Of a DNA stretch of 51,150 nt, positions 22,622-30,068 are shown in pieces; position 1 is the first letter of the stretch; every line of letters begins with the position of its first letter. Where the stretch lies: NCBI RefSeq assembly GCF_030406405.1, contig NZ_JAUEPL010000052.1:1-51150 (forward strand). Reading direction: 5' to 3'. The notes under the pieces were generated by a model that made no database searches, was not told the DNA's origin, and was given only the letters and a program-made list of their open reading frames with translations. The position numbers and the translations under genes were made by a program. Source of the stretch: Streptomyces ficellus (GTDB lineage Bacteria; Actinomycetota; Actinomycetes; Streptomycetales; Streptomycetaceae).

Positions 22622-22792
22622 ACACCCGGCGCCCGACGTGCCCGACGCGCTCGGGCGGGCGGGTACGGGGACGCTCGATGTCACCGATCCCTGGCATATG
22701 CCCCGCTTTGCCACCCCTTGGCCCACCTGGGTCACCATCACGCGGGTGTCGCGTGGCTGCGCCGGGACCCCCTTGCCCGGTAGGCTTTCCGT

Positions 22793-23089
22793 GTGATCTT
22801 CAAGCGCATCGGTAACGGGCGGCCGTATCCCGACCACGGCCGGGAAAGCACCCGGCAGTGGGCGGATGTCGCGCCGCGCCCGGTCCGCCTCGATCAGCTC
22901 GTGACCACCAAGGGCCAGCTGGACCTGGAGACCCTCCTCGCCGAGGACTCGACGTTCTACGGCGACCTCTTCGCGCACGTCGTGAAGTGGCAGGGCGACC
23001 TCTACCTGGAGGACGGGCTGCACCGCGCCGTGCGCGCTGCCCTCCAGCAGCGCCAGGTGCTGCACGCCCGGGTGCTCGAACTCGACTGA
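22793..23089 (+). CDS. Conserved actinobacterial hypothetical protein
   Basis: 98 aa from GTG 22793 (MIFKRIGNGRPYPDHGREST). The pattern RPVRLDQLVTTKGQLDLETL, FAHVVKWQGDLYLEDGLHRA and QRQVLHARVLELD looks like a ParB/sulfiredoxin-like substrate-binding strand-helix unit (DGxHR-like motif). It is conserved next to the LytR_C gene and upp in Streptomyces by recollection. No catalytic role can be assigned from the sequence. Confidence 0.8.
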   Translation: MIFKRIGNGRPYPDHGRESTRQWADVAPRPVRLDQLVTTKGQLDLETLLAEDSTFYGDLFAHVVKWQGDLYLEDGLHRAVRAALQQRQVLHARVLELD

Positions 23090-23254
23090 TGACACGCGTA
23101 CCCATGTCACCCGTACCGACGTCACCCATAGCGCTGTCAGCGGTACCGACGTCACCCGTACTCACGTCAGCCTTTCGGGCCCTTTCCCACTCGTCCGGCC
23201 TCATCCGCTGATCGTTTAGTAGGCATAGCCACCGGGCCGCACTACGCTGCGCTC

Positions 23255-23893
23255 ATGAGCATGCTCACTCCCCCTGGTATGGGCGGAAAGTACCGCATCA
23301 CGGGTGACGCGTACCCGCGCATGCGCCGCCCACGACGCCGCCGCCGAATCGTGCTCGCGGCACTCGCCGCAGCGGTCGCCCTCGGCCTGGCCGGCTGGGG
23401 GACCCTGCAGCTCATCACCGTCTTCGGCGGTGGCGGCCACGGTGCCGGCGCGGGCCGCGCGCAGACCGCCGCCGACCCCGGCTGCAAGCCCCGCAAGGTC
23501 CCCGTCACCCCGGTCCACGTCCCCTTGAAGCCCGGCCAGATCACGGTGAACGTCTACAACGCGACCCCCCGCGCGGGCCTCGCCAAGTCGACCGCCGACG
23601 AGCTCAAGAAGCGCGGCTTCGCCATCGGCAAGGTGGGCAACGCCCCCGCCGCCTACGACAAGAAGGTCCCCGGCCCCGGCCTGCTCCTCGGCGGCACCGG
23701 TTCCGCCAAGGGCGCCTTCCCGGTCCTCGGTACGCAGCTGAAGGGCGCGACGCTCAAGACGGACGCCCGGGCGACGGCGGACGTGGACCTGATCATCGGC
23801 GCCGCGTTCAAGGCCCTGGCACCGCAGAAGGACGCGAGTGTGGCCCTGGCCGCCCTGGCCAAGCCCACCCCCGCGCCCTCCGAGAAGTGCTGA
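23255..23893 (+). CDS. LytR C-terminal domain membrane protein
   Basis: 212 aa from ATG 23255. A cytoplasmic Arg-rich segment (YPRMRRPRRRRRIVLAAL) precedes one transmembrane helix (LAAAVALGLAGWGTLQLI). A Gly-rich spacer is followed by an extracytoplasmic LytR_C domain (ITVNVYNATPRAGLAKSTAD, ELKKRGFAIGKVGNA). Such domains accompany LytR-CpsA-Psr ligases that attach glycopolymers to peptidoglycan, but this protein lacks the LCP catalytic domain. It probably binds cell-wall or partner protein. Convergent with upp. Confidence 0.88.
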   Translation: MSMLTPPGMGGKYRITGDAYPRMRRPRRRRRIVLAALAAAVALGLAGWGTLQLITVFGGGGHGAGAGRAQTAADPGCKPRKVPVTPVHVPLKPGQITVNVYNATPRAGLAKSTADELKKRGFAIGKVGNAPAAYDKKVPGPGLLLGGTGSAKGAFPVLGTQLKGATLKTDARATADVDLIIGAAFKALAPQKDASVALAALAKPTPAPSEKC

Positions 23894-23903
23894 ACCGGAA
23901 CGT

Positions 23904-24539
23904 CTAGTCGGCCGTCCCGTACATGCGGTCACCCGCGTCGCCCAGGCCGGGGACGATGTAGCCGTGCTCGTTGAGGCGCTCGTCGACCGAGGCCGTGACG
24001 ACCGTGACCGGCGTGCCCGCCAGCTCGCGTTCCATCACCTCGACGCCCTCGGGCGCCGCCAGCAGCACGACGGCGGTCACATCGTCCGCGCCGCGCTTGA
24101 TCAGCTCCTGGATCGCGGCGACCAGCGTGCCGCCCGTGGCCAGCATCGGGTCCAGGACGTAGACCTGGCGCCCGGAGAGGTCCTCGGGCATCCGGGTCGC
24201 GTACGTGGACGCCTCCAGCGTCTCCTCGTTGCGGATCATGCCGAGGAAACCCACCTCGGCGGTCGGCAGCAGCCGCACCATGCCGTCGAGCATGCCGAGA
24301 CCGGCCCGCAGGATCGGCACCACCAGCGGCTTCGGGCTCGACAGCTTCACACCGGTCGTCCGGGTCACGGGGGTCTCGATGTCGACCTGCTCGGTGCGCA
24401 CGTCCCGGGTGGCCTCGTACGCGAGCAGGGTGACCAGCTCGTCGGCGAGCCGCCGGAAGGTCGGGGAGTCGGTGCGCTTGTCGCGCAGCGTGGTGAGTTT
24501 GTGCGCCACCAGCGGGTGGTCGACGACGTGGATCCGCAT
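23904..24539 (-). CDS. upp: Uracil phosphoribosyltransferase
   Basis: 211 aa. Converts uracil and PRPP to UMP in pyrimidine salvage. It starts MRIHVVDHPLVAHKLTTLRD. LRAGLGMLDGMVRLLPTAEV and the PRPP-binding loop VYVLDPMLATGGTLVAAIQE match the family, as do the uracil-binding C-terminal GYIVPGLGDAGDRMYGT. Length and motifs are standard. Transcribed opposite to the flanking genes. Confidence 0.97.
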   Translation of the reverse strand: MRIHVVDHPLVAHKLTTLRDKRTDSPTFRRLADELVTLLAYEATRDVRTEQVDIETPVTRTTGVKLSSPKPLVVPILRAGLGMLDGMVRLLPTAEVGFLGMIRNEETLEASTYATRMPEDLSGRQVYVLDPMLATGGTLVAAIQELIKRGADDVTAVVLLAAPEGVEVMERELAGTPVTVVTASVDERLNEHGYIVPGLGDAGDRMYGTAD

Positions 24540-24622
24540 GTCCTCAACAGTAGCCGCACTGGCATCAACCCCCGCCCTGGAGGGAAGGTGGGGTGGACGG
24601 ACCCAGCCTGGGGGTGGTCGCC

Positions 24623-24811
24623 ATGCCGGACGAGCAAGAGCCGCAGCGGGTACAGGAGTGCCAGGACAACGACGCCGAGCGCAGGCGGCGCCGCGCCCAG
24701 TTCCTCCGGGAGCTGAACGAGGCGAAAGCGCTGCGTGACCGGGTCCAGCCGCGCCGGGCGAGGGCGGCCCGGATGCGTCAGGCGATGCGGATGCGTACGT
24801 TCCGCTGGTGA
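24623..24811 (+). CDS. Small charged conserved protein
   Basis: 62 aa from ATG 24623 (MPDEQEPQRVQECQDNDAER); a GTG at 24593 would add ten residues. It is rich in Arg and Glu with a helical pattern (RRRRRAQFLRELNEAKALRD) and a basic tail ending MRMRTFRW. It is divergent from upp. No known domain; it may bind nucleic acid because of its Arg content, but that is a guess. Confidence 0.65.
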   Translation: MPDEQEPQRVQECQDNDAERRRRRAQFLRELNEAKALRDRVQPRRARAARMRQAMRMRTFRW

Positions 24812-24961
24812 CACGGACCGGGCATCGGACTCAGACTGGTGCACGACGCAAGAGCGGAACACCTCTCCTGAGGGCCTTGCATCTGCCACGATGCCGAGTG
24901 GGCGGGGCATTCAGGAGCGTGCCGCCCGATCGTCACACCTCTGATCAGTGGGAGAGTCACG

Positions 24962-25492
24962 GTGTACTTCGCCGCACTGCTCGCGCGCACCGAAGACGGG
25001 TGGGAAGCGAGCGACACAGAGCTCGACGATGTGGAGACCTTGTCGGATCTGACCGAGCTGGCCCGTGATGCCTCGGTGGACGACGACACAGTGATCGTCT
25101 TCATCGAGCAGGAGGACGCATGGTTCGGCATCGTCCGGGTGGAGGGTGAGGACGACCCTCGTATCTATGTCTCCGACGGAGCGGCCGCCGCCCGCTCCTC
25201 GTACGGGGAGATCCTCACCAAGGAACTGCTGGGCGACGACCAGGACGACGACGGCCCGGACCTGGACGCGCTGGACCTCGACGGCACCGAGGAAGGAGAG
25301 CCGCTCGAGGAAGAGGAAGAAGAGGAGCCGGAGGTGGCGGCCGGGACCGTGCCAGCGGCGCCCGTCGGCGACCGGCTGATCCTTGACGACCTCGGCCTGT
25401 CCGAGAAGGAGCTGCTGGCGCTCGACACCGACGCGCTCACCGAGATCGCGGACGCGCTGGGCGCCGCGGAGGTGCTGGAGACCGTCCGCTAG
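24962..25492 (+). CDS. tRNA adenosine deaminase-associated protein
   Basis: 176 aa from GTG 24962 with GGGAGAG upstream. MYFAALLARTEDGWEASDTE, TVIVFIEQEDAWFGIVRVEG and IYVSDGAAAARSSYGE match the actinobacterial protein always encoded before tadA. It is strongly acidic, with a Glu/Asp run (EEGEPLEEEEEEEPEV) in the middle and a C-terminal helix region (LDTDALTEIADALGAAEVLE). The stop TAG shares its G with the GTG of tadA, so the two are coupled. Direct function unproven. Confidence 0.9.
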   Translation: MYFAALLARTEDGWEASDTELDDVETLSDLTELARDASVDDDTVIVFIEQEDAWFGIVRVEGEDDPRIYVSDGAAAARSSYGEILTKELLGDDQDDDGPDLDALDLDGTEEGEPLEEEEEEEPEVAAGTVPAAPVGDRLILDDLGLSEKELLALDTDALTEIADALGAAEVLETVR

Positions 25493-26040
25493 TGCAAGAA
25501 CCTGTTCCTGCCCCTACCCCTGCCCCTCACCCTGCCCCTTCCGCCGACCCCGTACGGGACCCCGGGCCCGTCCCCGCACCCGATCCCGTACGGGAGCCAT
25601 GGCGGGCGCCGATGCGCCTCGCGATGGAGGAGGCCGAGCGAGCTGCGCGGGCCGGCGACGTGCCGGTCGGCGCGGTCGTGCTGTCCGCGGACGGCACGGT
25701 GCTCGCCACCGGTCACAACGAGCGGGAGGCGACGGGCGATCCGACGGCGCACGCCGAGGTGCTGGCGCTGCGCCGGGCTGCCGCCGCGCTCGGCGAGTGG
25801 CGGCTGACCGGCTGCACGCTGATCGTCACGCTGGAGCCGTGCGTCATGTGCGCGGGCGCGCTCGTGCAGTCCCGGGTGGACCGGGTGGTGTTCGGAGCGC
25901 TGGACGAGAAGGCGGGCGCGGTGGGCTCGCTGTGGGATCTCGTACGGGACAGACGGCTCAACCATCGGCCGGAGGTGGTCCATGGAGTGCTGGCCGAGGA
26001 GTGCGCGGCGCTGCTCACCCGCTTCTTCCGCGACCGCTGA
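25492..26040 (+). CDS. tadA: tRNA-specific adenosine deaminase
   Basis: Deaminates A34 to inosine in tRNA-Arg(ACG), the tRNA that also hosts the AICE at 47.8 kb. The zinc/catalytic motifs are HAEV (His and Glu) and PCVMCAGALVQ (two Cys), with DVPVGAVV and GHNEREATGDPTAHAE. From GTG 25492 the protein is 182 aa, with a Pro/Ala-rich N-terminal extension of ~40 residues (PAPTPAPHPAPSADPV). The internal ATG 25612 (MRLAMEEAERAARAGD) would give the normal family length of ~142. Coupling to the upstream gene favours the long form, but this is undecided. Confidence 0.93.
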   Translation: MQEPVPAPTPAPHPAPSADPVRDPGPVPAPDPVREPWRAPMRLAMEEAERAARAGDVPVGAVVLSADGTVLATGHNEREATGDPTAHAEVLALRRAAAALGEWRLTGCTLIVTLEPCVMCAGALVQSRVDRVVFGALDEKAGAVGSLWDLVRDRRLNHRPEVVHGVLAEECAALLTRFFRDR

Positions 26041-26108
26041 GACACCCCTGCCGGCGCCGCTGACAATGGATTTCTTCGAAGCGGCTCCTTTGGGCTAAGC
26101 TCTCTCTC

Positions 26109-26193
26109 GGTAGCGTGTCCGAGCGGCCGAAGGAGCTCGCCTCGAAAGCGAGTGTGGCGCAAGTCACCGAGGGTTCAAATCCCTCCGCTACCG
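26109..26193 (+). tRNA. tRNA-Ser(CGA)
   Basis: Acceptor GGTAGCG pairs with CGCTACC and G73. The anticodon loop in CGCCTCGAAAGCG gives CGA. A class II variable arm (TGTGGCGCAAGTCACC) and T-loop GTTCAAATC are present. CCA is not encoded. Confidence 0.96.
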
Positions 26194-26201
26194 CTCTTGT
26201 G

Positions 26202-26238
26202 AAAGGGCCCCGGCGCCAATGGCGTCGGGGCCCTTTTC
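26202..26238 (+). terminator. Terminator after tRNA-Ser(CGA)
   Basis: A 16-bp stem (AAAGGGCCCCGGCGCC with one G-T pair) lies 8 bp downstream of the tRNA and is followed by TTTTCTT. Confidence 0.88.
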
Positions 26239-26331
26239 TTGTGCGGGGGGCACGGTCTTGGCCTTTGAGGGCTCGGTTACACTCACCCGACCGCCCAGGG
26301 GATCGCAGGCAGAGACGGGGAGACACGGCCG

Positions 26332-26496
26332 ATGGTGCAGGCGAAGAAGCTCACGCTCTATGTCGTCATCGTCTTCGTGTTCTACACGATCATCACCTCC
26401 CCCGAGCGTGCCGCCGACCTCGTCCAGGTAGGGTTCGAAGGCATTTCGAGCGCCGCGCAGGGCGTCGGCGACTTCATGACCGAGCTCGTCAACTAG
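26332..26496 (+). CDS. Small membrane-associated protein (54 aa)
   Basis: ATG 26332 opens MVQAKKLTLYVVIVFVFYTI with one N-terminal helix, then TSPERAADLVQVGFEGISSA ending FMTELVN. GACGGGGAGA lies upstream at somewhat long spacing. The following GTG start is 8 bp after the stop, so it probably forms an operon with the Dabb gene. High GC3 supports coding. Homologues of this size occur before the Dabb gene in Streptomyces, by recollection. Confidence 0.7.
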   Translation: MVQAKKLTLYVVIVFVFYTIITSPERAADLVQVGFEGISSAAQGVGDFMTELVN

Positions 26497-26504
26497 GAGT
26501 CCCC

Positions 26505-26798
26505 GTGATCCGCCACCTGGTCCTGTTCAAGCTCAACGACGGGGTGCGGCGCGACGAGCAGCGCGTCGTCGAGGCCGTGAAGGCGTTCGAGGAGCTGGGC
26601 GGGCTCATCCCGGAGCTGAAGTTCTGGGAGTGCGCCTGGAACATCACCGACCGGCCCATCGCGTACGACTACGCCATCAACTCGGCGGTCGAGGACACGG
26701 ACGCGCTGAAGCGTTACATCGAGCACCCCGCCCACCAGGCCGCCGCCGGCCAGTGGCGTGAGTTCGCCACCTGGGTGATCGCCGACTACGAGTTCTGA
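26505..26798 (+). CDS. Dabb (stress-responsive alpha/beta barrel) family protein
   Basis: 97 aa from GTG 26505, with AGGAG seven bases upstream. IRHLVLFKLNDGVRRDEQRV, VKAFEELGGLIPELK, EDTDALKRYIEHPAHQAAA and WVIADYEF are the Dabb signature, including the conserved His in the final helix. It is a dimeric ferredoxin-like barrel; in other organisms relatives act in polyketide cyclisation or stress, but here the substrate is unknown. Confidence 0.92.
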   Translation: MIRHLVLFKLNDGVRRDEQRVVEAVKAFEELGGLIPELKFWECAWNITDRPIAYDYAINSAVEDTDALKRYIEHPAHQAAAGQWREFATWVIADYEF

Positions 26799-26827
26799 GC
26801 ACCCGCGCTCGCCCCGGATCCGCCGGA

Positions 26828-26860
26828 AGCCCCGCACTGACGTGTGCGGGGCTTTTCGTT
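26828..26860 (+). terminator. Rho-independent terminator after the Dabb gene
   Basis: AGCCCCGCAC pairs with GTGCGGGGCT across a short TGACGT loop, followed by TTTTCGTTTTG. This is one of the few U-tailed terminators in the window. Confidence 0.92.
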
Positions 26861-26969
26861 TTGTCTACAACACGGGGTTATCAGGTGCTTGCACACAGTG
26901 GACATGTCTTGTGATGCTATGACCGCTTTTGACGGATGAGTTGACCGAAATTGACCGCGAAGGGGTGGC

Positions 26970-27809
26970 GTGAACGTGCCGGCCAGTACGACGCCTCAAC
27001 AGGTGCCACCCCAGAACGAGTCGGAGGCCCGCACCAAGCCGCAGGGGCGGGCCGCCGACACCCGAGCGCTCACACAGGTGCTGTTCGGCCAGCTCAAGAC
27101 GCTGGAGCCGGGCACACCCGAGCACACCCGGGTGCGCGGTGCCCTCATCGAGGCGAACCTGCCGCTCGTGCGGTACGCCGCGGCCCGCTTCCGGTCCCGC
27201 AACGAGCCGATGGAGGACGTCGTCCAGGTCGGCACGATCGGTCTGATCAACGCGATCGACCGGTTCGACCCGGACCGCGGCGTGCAGTTCCCGACGTTCG
27301 CCATGCCGACCGTCGTCGGCGAGATCAAGCGGTACTTCCGGGACAACGTGCGGACCGTCCACGTACCGCGCCGGCTGCACGAACTGTGGGTGCAGGTCAA
27401 CGGCGCGACGGAGGATCTGACGACGGCTCATGGGCGCTCCCCCACGACCGCCGAGATCGCCGAGCGGCTGAAGATCTCCGAGGAGGAGGTCCTGTCCTGC
27501 ATCGAGGCGGGCCGCTCCTACCACGCCACGTCGCTGGAGGCCGCCCAGGAGGGCGACGGGCTGCCCGGACTGCTCGACCGGCTCGGCTACGAGGACCCGG
27601 CGCTGGCCGGGGTCGAGCACCGGGATCTCGTACGGCATCTGCTCGTTCAGCTGCCCGAGCGGGAGCAGCGGATCTTGATGCTCCGGTACTACAGCAATCT
27701 GACCCAGTCCCAGATCAGCCAGGAACTGGGCGTCTCACAGATGCACGTGTCAAGGCTCCTCGCGCGCAGCTTCGCCCGCTTGAGGTCCGCAAATCGAATC
27801 GATGCGTAA
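26970..27809 (+). CDS. sigF: RNA polymerase sigma factor, SigB/SigF group
   Basis: 279 aa from GTG 26970 (the GTG at 26976 is close by). Region 2 is intact (LPLVRYAAARFRSRNEPMED, VGTIGLINAIDRFDPDRGVQ, FPTFAMPTVVGEIKRYFRD), followed by region 3 (VPRRLHELWVQVNGATEDL) and region 4 (LPEREQRILMLRYYSNLTQS, QISQELGVSQMHVSRLLARS). These sigma factors direct stress or sporulation genes and are normally held by RsbW-type anti-sigma factors; none is encoded here. The symbol rests on recalled gene order in Streptomyces coelicolor, where sigF and sigN are adjacent near tadA, so it is tentative. Confidence 0.9.
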   Translation: MNVPASTTPQQVPPQNESEARTKPQGRAADTRALTQVLFGQLKTLEPGTPEHTRVRGALIEANLPLVRYAAARFRSRNEPMEDVVQVGTIGLINAIDRFDPDRGVQFPTFAMPTVVGEIKRYFRDNVRTVHVPRRLHELWVQVNGATEDLTTAHGRSPTTAEIAERLKISEEEVLSCIEAGRSYHATSLEAAQEGDGLPGLLDRLGYEDPALAGVEHRDLVRHLLVQLPEREQRILMLRYYSNLTQSQISQELGVSQMHVSRLLARSFARLRSANRIDA

Positions 27810-28044
27810 CCTGATCGGGTAGACCCGTTCAGCCCCGGATCAGGCGGCTCAAAAGCCCCGGACCCCCTGTTTCCAGCGCATTTTTGCGGCATTCTTGTCG
27901 ACAAGTCACTACAGCGTGTTGCCGACATGTGACATTCTGCTGGAACCGCGTTTGCCGCAGTCTCGGCTCCGGTATTCAGGTGGAGGCTGCGTTCCTCCGA
28001 TGGTCGCGGCCCACGCGACCGTCCGCGACCTCAAAGGGGGTGGC
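27810..28044. other. Intergenic region between the two sigma genes
   Basis: 235 bp. It is AT-richer at 27880-27950 (CATTTTTGCGGCATTCTTGT and following) than the surrounding DNA, with a near-repeat of CGACAAGTC and CCGACATGTGACA, so it likely holds an independent promoter for the second gene. An upstream in-frame extension from 27895 exists but lacks coding character. Confidence 0.5.
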
Positions 28045-28953
28045 ATGTCCGCAGAACAGGGCAGCTCGAAGGTGCTCACGCTCACGCCCGTGCCGGATTC
28101 CGTGCCCGAGCCCATGACGGCGCCCGGGCCCGCACCCGTGCCCGCGCAGAGCGGACCCGCCGTGCTCACCGACCCGTCGGAAGCCATCGACACCCGCACG
28201 CTCTCCCGCTCCCTGTTCCTGCGGCTCGCCGCCCTGGACGCCGAAGGCACGGACGGCCCGGAGCGCACGTACGTACGTGACACGCTCATCGAGCTGAACC
28301 TGCCGCTCGTGCGGTACGCCGCCGCCCGCTTCCGCTCGCGCAACGAGCCGATGGAGGACATCGTCCAGGTCGGGACGATCGGCCTGATCAAGGCGATCGA
28401 CCGGTTCGACTGCGAACGGGGCGTGGAGTTCCCGACGTTCGCGATGCCGACCGTCGTCGGTGAGATCAAGCGCTTCTTCCGCGACACCTCGTGGTCCGTG
28501 CGCGTGCCGCGCCGGCTCCAGGAGCTGCGCCTGGCCCTGACCAAGGCGAGCGACGAGCTGGCGCAGAAGCTCGACCGCTCGCCGACCGTCCCCGAACTCG
28601 CCGCCGTTCTGGGCGTTTCGGAGGAGGACGTGGTGGACGGCCTCGCCGTCGGCAACGCGTACACCGCCTCGTCGCTCGACTCGCCCTCCCCCGAGGACGA
28701 CGGCGGCGAGGGGTCGCTGGCGGACAGACTCGGTTACGAGGACTCGGCGCTGGAGGGCGTCGAGTACCGCGAGTCGCTCAAGCCGCTGCTGGCCAAACTG
28801 CCGCCCCGTGAGCGGCAGATCATCATGCTGCGGTTCTTCGCCAACATGACGCAGTCGCAGATCGGCGAGGAGGTCGGCATCTCGCAGATGCATGTCTCGC
28901 GGCTGCTGACGCGGACGCTGGCGCAGCTGCGGGACGGGCTCATTTCCGACTGA
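28045..28953 (+). CDS. RNA polymerase sigma factor, SigB/SigF group, second copy
   Basis: 302 aa from ATG 28045, with AAAGGGGG upstream. An N-terminal extension of ~50 residues is Pro/Val-rich (PVPDSVPEPMTAPGPAPVPA). Region 2 is nearly identical to the preceding gene (PMEDIVQVGTIGLIKAIDRF, TFAMPTVVGEIKRFFRD). Region 3 (VPRRLQELRLALTKASDELA) and region 4 (LPPRERQIIMLRFFANMTQS, QIGEEVGISQMHVSRLLTRT) have diverged. It probably corresponds to sigN of S. coelicolor by order. The tandem arrangement suggests duplication, with regulation by separate anti-sigma factors encoded elsewhere. Confidence 0.9.
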   Translation: MSAEQGSSKVLTLTPVPDSVPEPMTAPGPAPVPAQSGPAVLTDPSEAIDTRTLSRSLFLRLAALDAEGTDGPERTYVRDTLIELNLPLVRYAAARFRSRNEPMEDIVQVGTIGLIKAIDRFDCERGVEFPTFAMPTVVGEIKRFFRDTSWSVRVPRRLQELRLALTKASDELAQKLDRSPTVPELAAVLGVSEEDVVDGLAVGNAYTASSLDSPSPEDDGGEGSLADRLGYEDSALEGVEYRESLKPLLAKLPPRERQIIMLRFFANMTQSQIGEEVGISQMHVSRLLTRTLAQLRDGLISD

Positions 28954-29045
28954 CCGGCCAGGGCTGGCCACCCGCCGGCCGTCAGCCGCACTGGCGCGGC
29001 CGGCGCGGTGGATCGCGCTGCGCTCGGCCCCGGTTCAAGGCGGTG

Positions 29046-29067
29046 GCGCTCCGCATGGGCGGAGCGC
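29046..29067. repeat. Hairpin 1 of a covarying tandem pair
   Basis: GCGCTCCGC, loop ATGG, GCGGAGCGC (9-bp perfect stem), followed by TGACCGCGT. It lies in the convergent gap between the second sigma gene and the SGM_5486-type gene, so it may end transcription from one or both sides. Confidence 0.7.
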
Positions 29068-29097
29068 TGACCGCGTGCGGTGGTAGTGGCGGGGGCG

Positions 29098-29119
29098 GCG
29101 CCCCGCATGGGCGGGGCGC
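29098..29119. repeat. Hairpin 2 of a covarying tandem pair
   Basis: GCGCCCCGC, loop ATGG, GCGGGGCGC, followed by GCTGACCGCGT. Relative to hairpin 1 one stem pair is changed on both sides (T-A to C-G), so the stem is preserved while the sequence differs. The flanks are also repeated, indicating a duplicated unit of ~50 bp. Confidence 0.7.
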
Positions 29120-29233
29120 GCTGACCGCGTCGGCGGCAGCCGCGCGGGGGCGGCGGTAGTGGTGGCAGGGGGCGGGACCGGGGACCGGCGCCCTCCAGTC
29201 CCCCGCCCCCACCCGCCCACCGGGTAAGACGCG

Positions 29234-29434
29234 TCAGCCGAGGGCGAGCCAGGCGACCGCGGCGACGATCACGACCGCCGCGATGACGCCGGCGATCAGG
29301 CTGACCCGGGGGCCCGACTGGGGCGCCGCCTGCGGCCGGCGCTGCGGCGCGCCCTCGTCGACGAAGGCGCGGAACATCTGGGTGCTGCCCGACGGGTCGT
29401 AGTTGCCCTCGGGGCCCTGGGGGTTGTGTGCCAT
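29234..29434 (-). CDS. SGM_5486 family transporter-associated small membrane protein
   Basis: 66 aa from ATG 29434 (MAHNPQGPEGNYDPSGSTQM). A Pro/Gln-rich cytoplasmic part (RRPQAAPQSGPRV) is followed by one C-terminal helix (SLIAGVIAAVVIVAAVAWLA). It matches the small actinobacterial protein commonly encoded divergently from the MarR/EmrB pair. A role in assisting the transporter is implied by the family name only. Confidence 0.8.
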   Translation of the reverse strand: MAHNPQGPEGNYDPSGSTQMFRAFVDEGAPQRRPQAAPQSGPRVSLIAGVIAAVVIVAAVAWLALG

Positions 29435-29519
29435 GGGGAAGGACCCTAGCGAACCTGGTTCCCCGGCCCAACCCACACCTTCTTTTGCCAGGACTTTAGC
29501 CGCGTTCGCCCCCTTTTCG

Positions 29520-29563
29520 TTTGCCTGTAGCAACCAACCGCTTCTATGGTTGCCCTAAGCAAC
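29520..29563. promoter_or_regulatory. Two symmetric MarR-type operators
   Basis: GTTGC-CCTAA-GCAAC (29549-29563) is a perfect 5-5-5 palindrome, and TTTGC-CTGTA-GCAAC (29520-29534) is the same with one mismatch. Their centres are 29 bp apart, nearly three helical turns. They lie between the divergent SGM_5486-type gene and the MarR gene, where a MarR repressor would control both. Confidence 0.75.
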
Positions 29564-29586
29564 AAGATGCGTGGGGGTGCGTGCCG

Positions 29587-30051
29587 ATGGCCGAGCGGAG
29601 TCAGTACGAAGAACTGGCCCGGCAGCTGAGCGCCATCGGCGCCGTCAAGCGCGGACTCTCCCGGGCCCTGCCGTCCGAGTGCCCGGGCGGATCGGCGGCC
29701 GTGCTCTCGCTCCTCGCCCACCACGGGGACATGCGGATGAGCCGGCTCGCCGAGCTGCTCGCCGTCGACATGTCGGTCACCAGCCGCCATGTCGCGCACG
29801 TCGCGGAGCGCGGCTGGATCGAGCGGCTGCCCGACCCGGACGACCGGCGCTCCCGCATCCTGCGGCTGACCCCGGCGGGTCAGGACATGCTCGACGACCT
29901 CGGCCGCCGGACCGCGGACATGTTCGCCCGCACCCTCAAGGACTGGTCCGACGACGACGTCGGACGGCTGACCGCGCTGCTGGCCCGCCTCCGGGACTCC
30001 TTCGGAGACTGCCGGGCCCACGCCACCCGTACACCCGCATCAACCACGTAA
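29587..30051 (+). CDS. MarR family transcriptional regulator
   Basis: 154 aa from ATG 29587 (MAERSQYEELARQLSAIGAV); GTG 29581 is possible, and an extension to 29521 would read through the operators. Winged helix: DMRMSRLAELLAVDMSVTSR, HVAHVAERGWIERLPDPDDR, then RSRILRLTPAGQDML. It is the likely repressor of the exporter gene 17 bp downstream and autoregulated through the symmetric sites just upstream. The ligand may be a substrate of the exporter. Confidence 0.92.
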   Translation: MAERSQYEELARQLSAIGAVKRGLSRALPSECPGGSAAVLSLLAHHGDMRMSRLAELLAVDMSVTSRHVAHVAERGWIERLPDPDDRRSRILRLTPAGQDMLDDLGRRTADMFARTLKDWSDDDVGRLTALLARLRDSFGDCRAHATRTPASTT

Positions 30052-30068
30052 CGACGTAAAGGAAGTTC

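Noticed and set aside
20401..22623. 740-aa - strand ORF
   Set aside because: Antisense of the HhH-GPD and M28 genes, composed of Arg/Val/Gly-rich sequence without motifs.
23092..23175. Short direct repeats (GTACCGACGTCACCC) between two genes
   Set aside because: Two to three imperfect copies over 80 bp with no symmetry or placement suggesting a regulator site; too weak to call.
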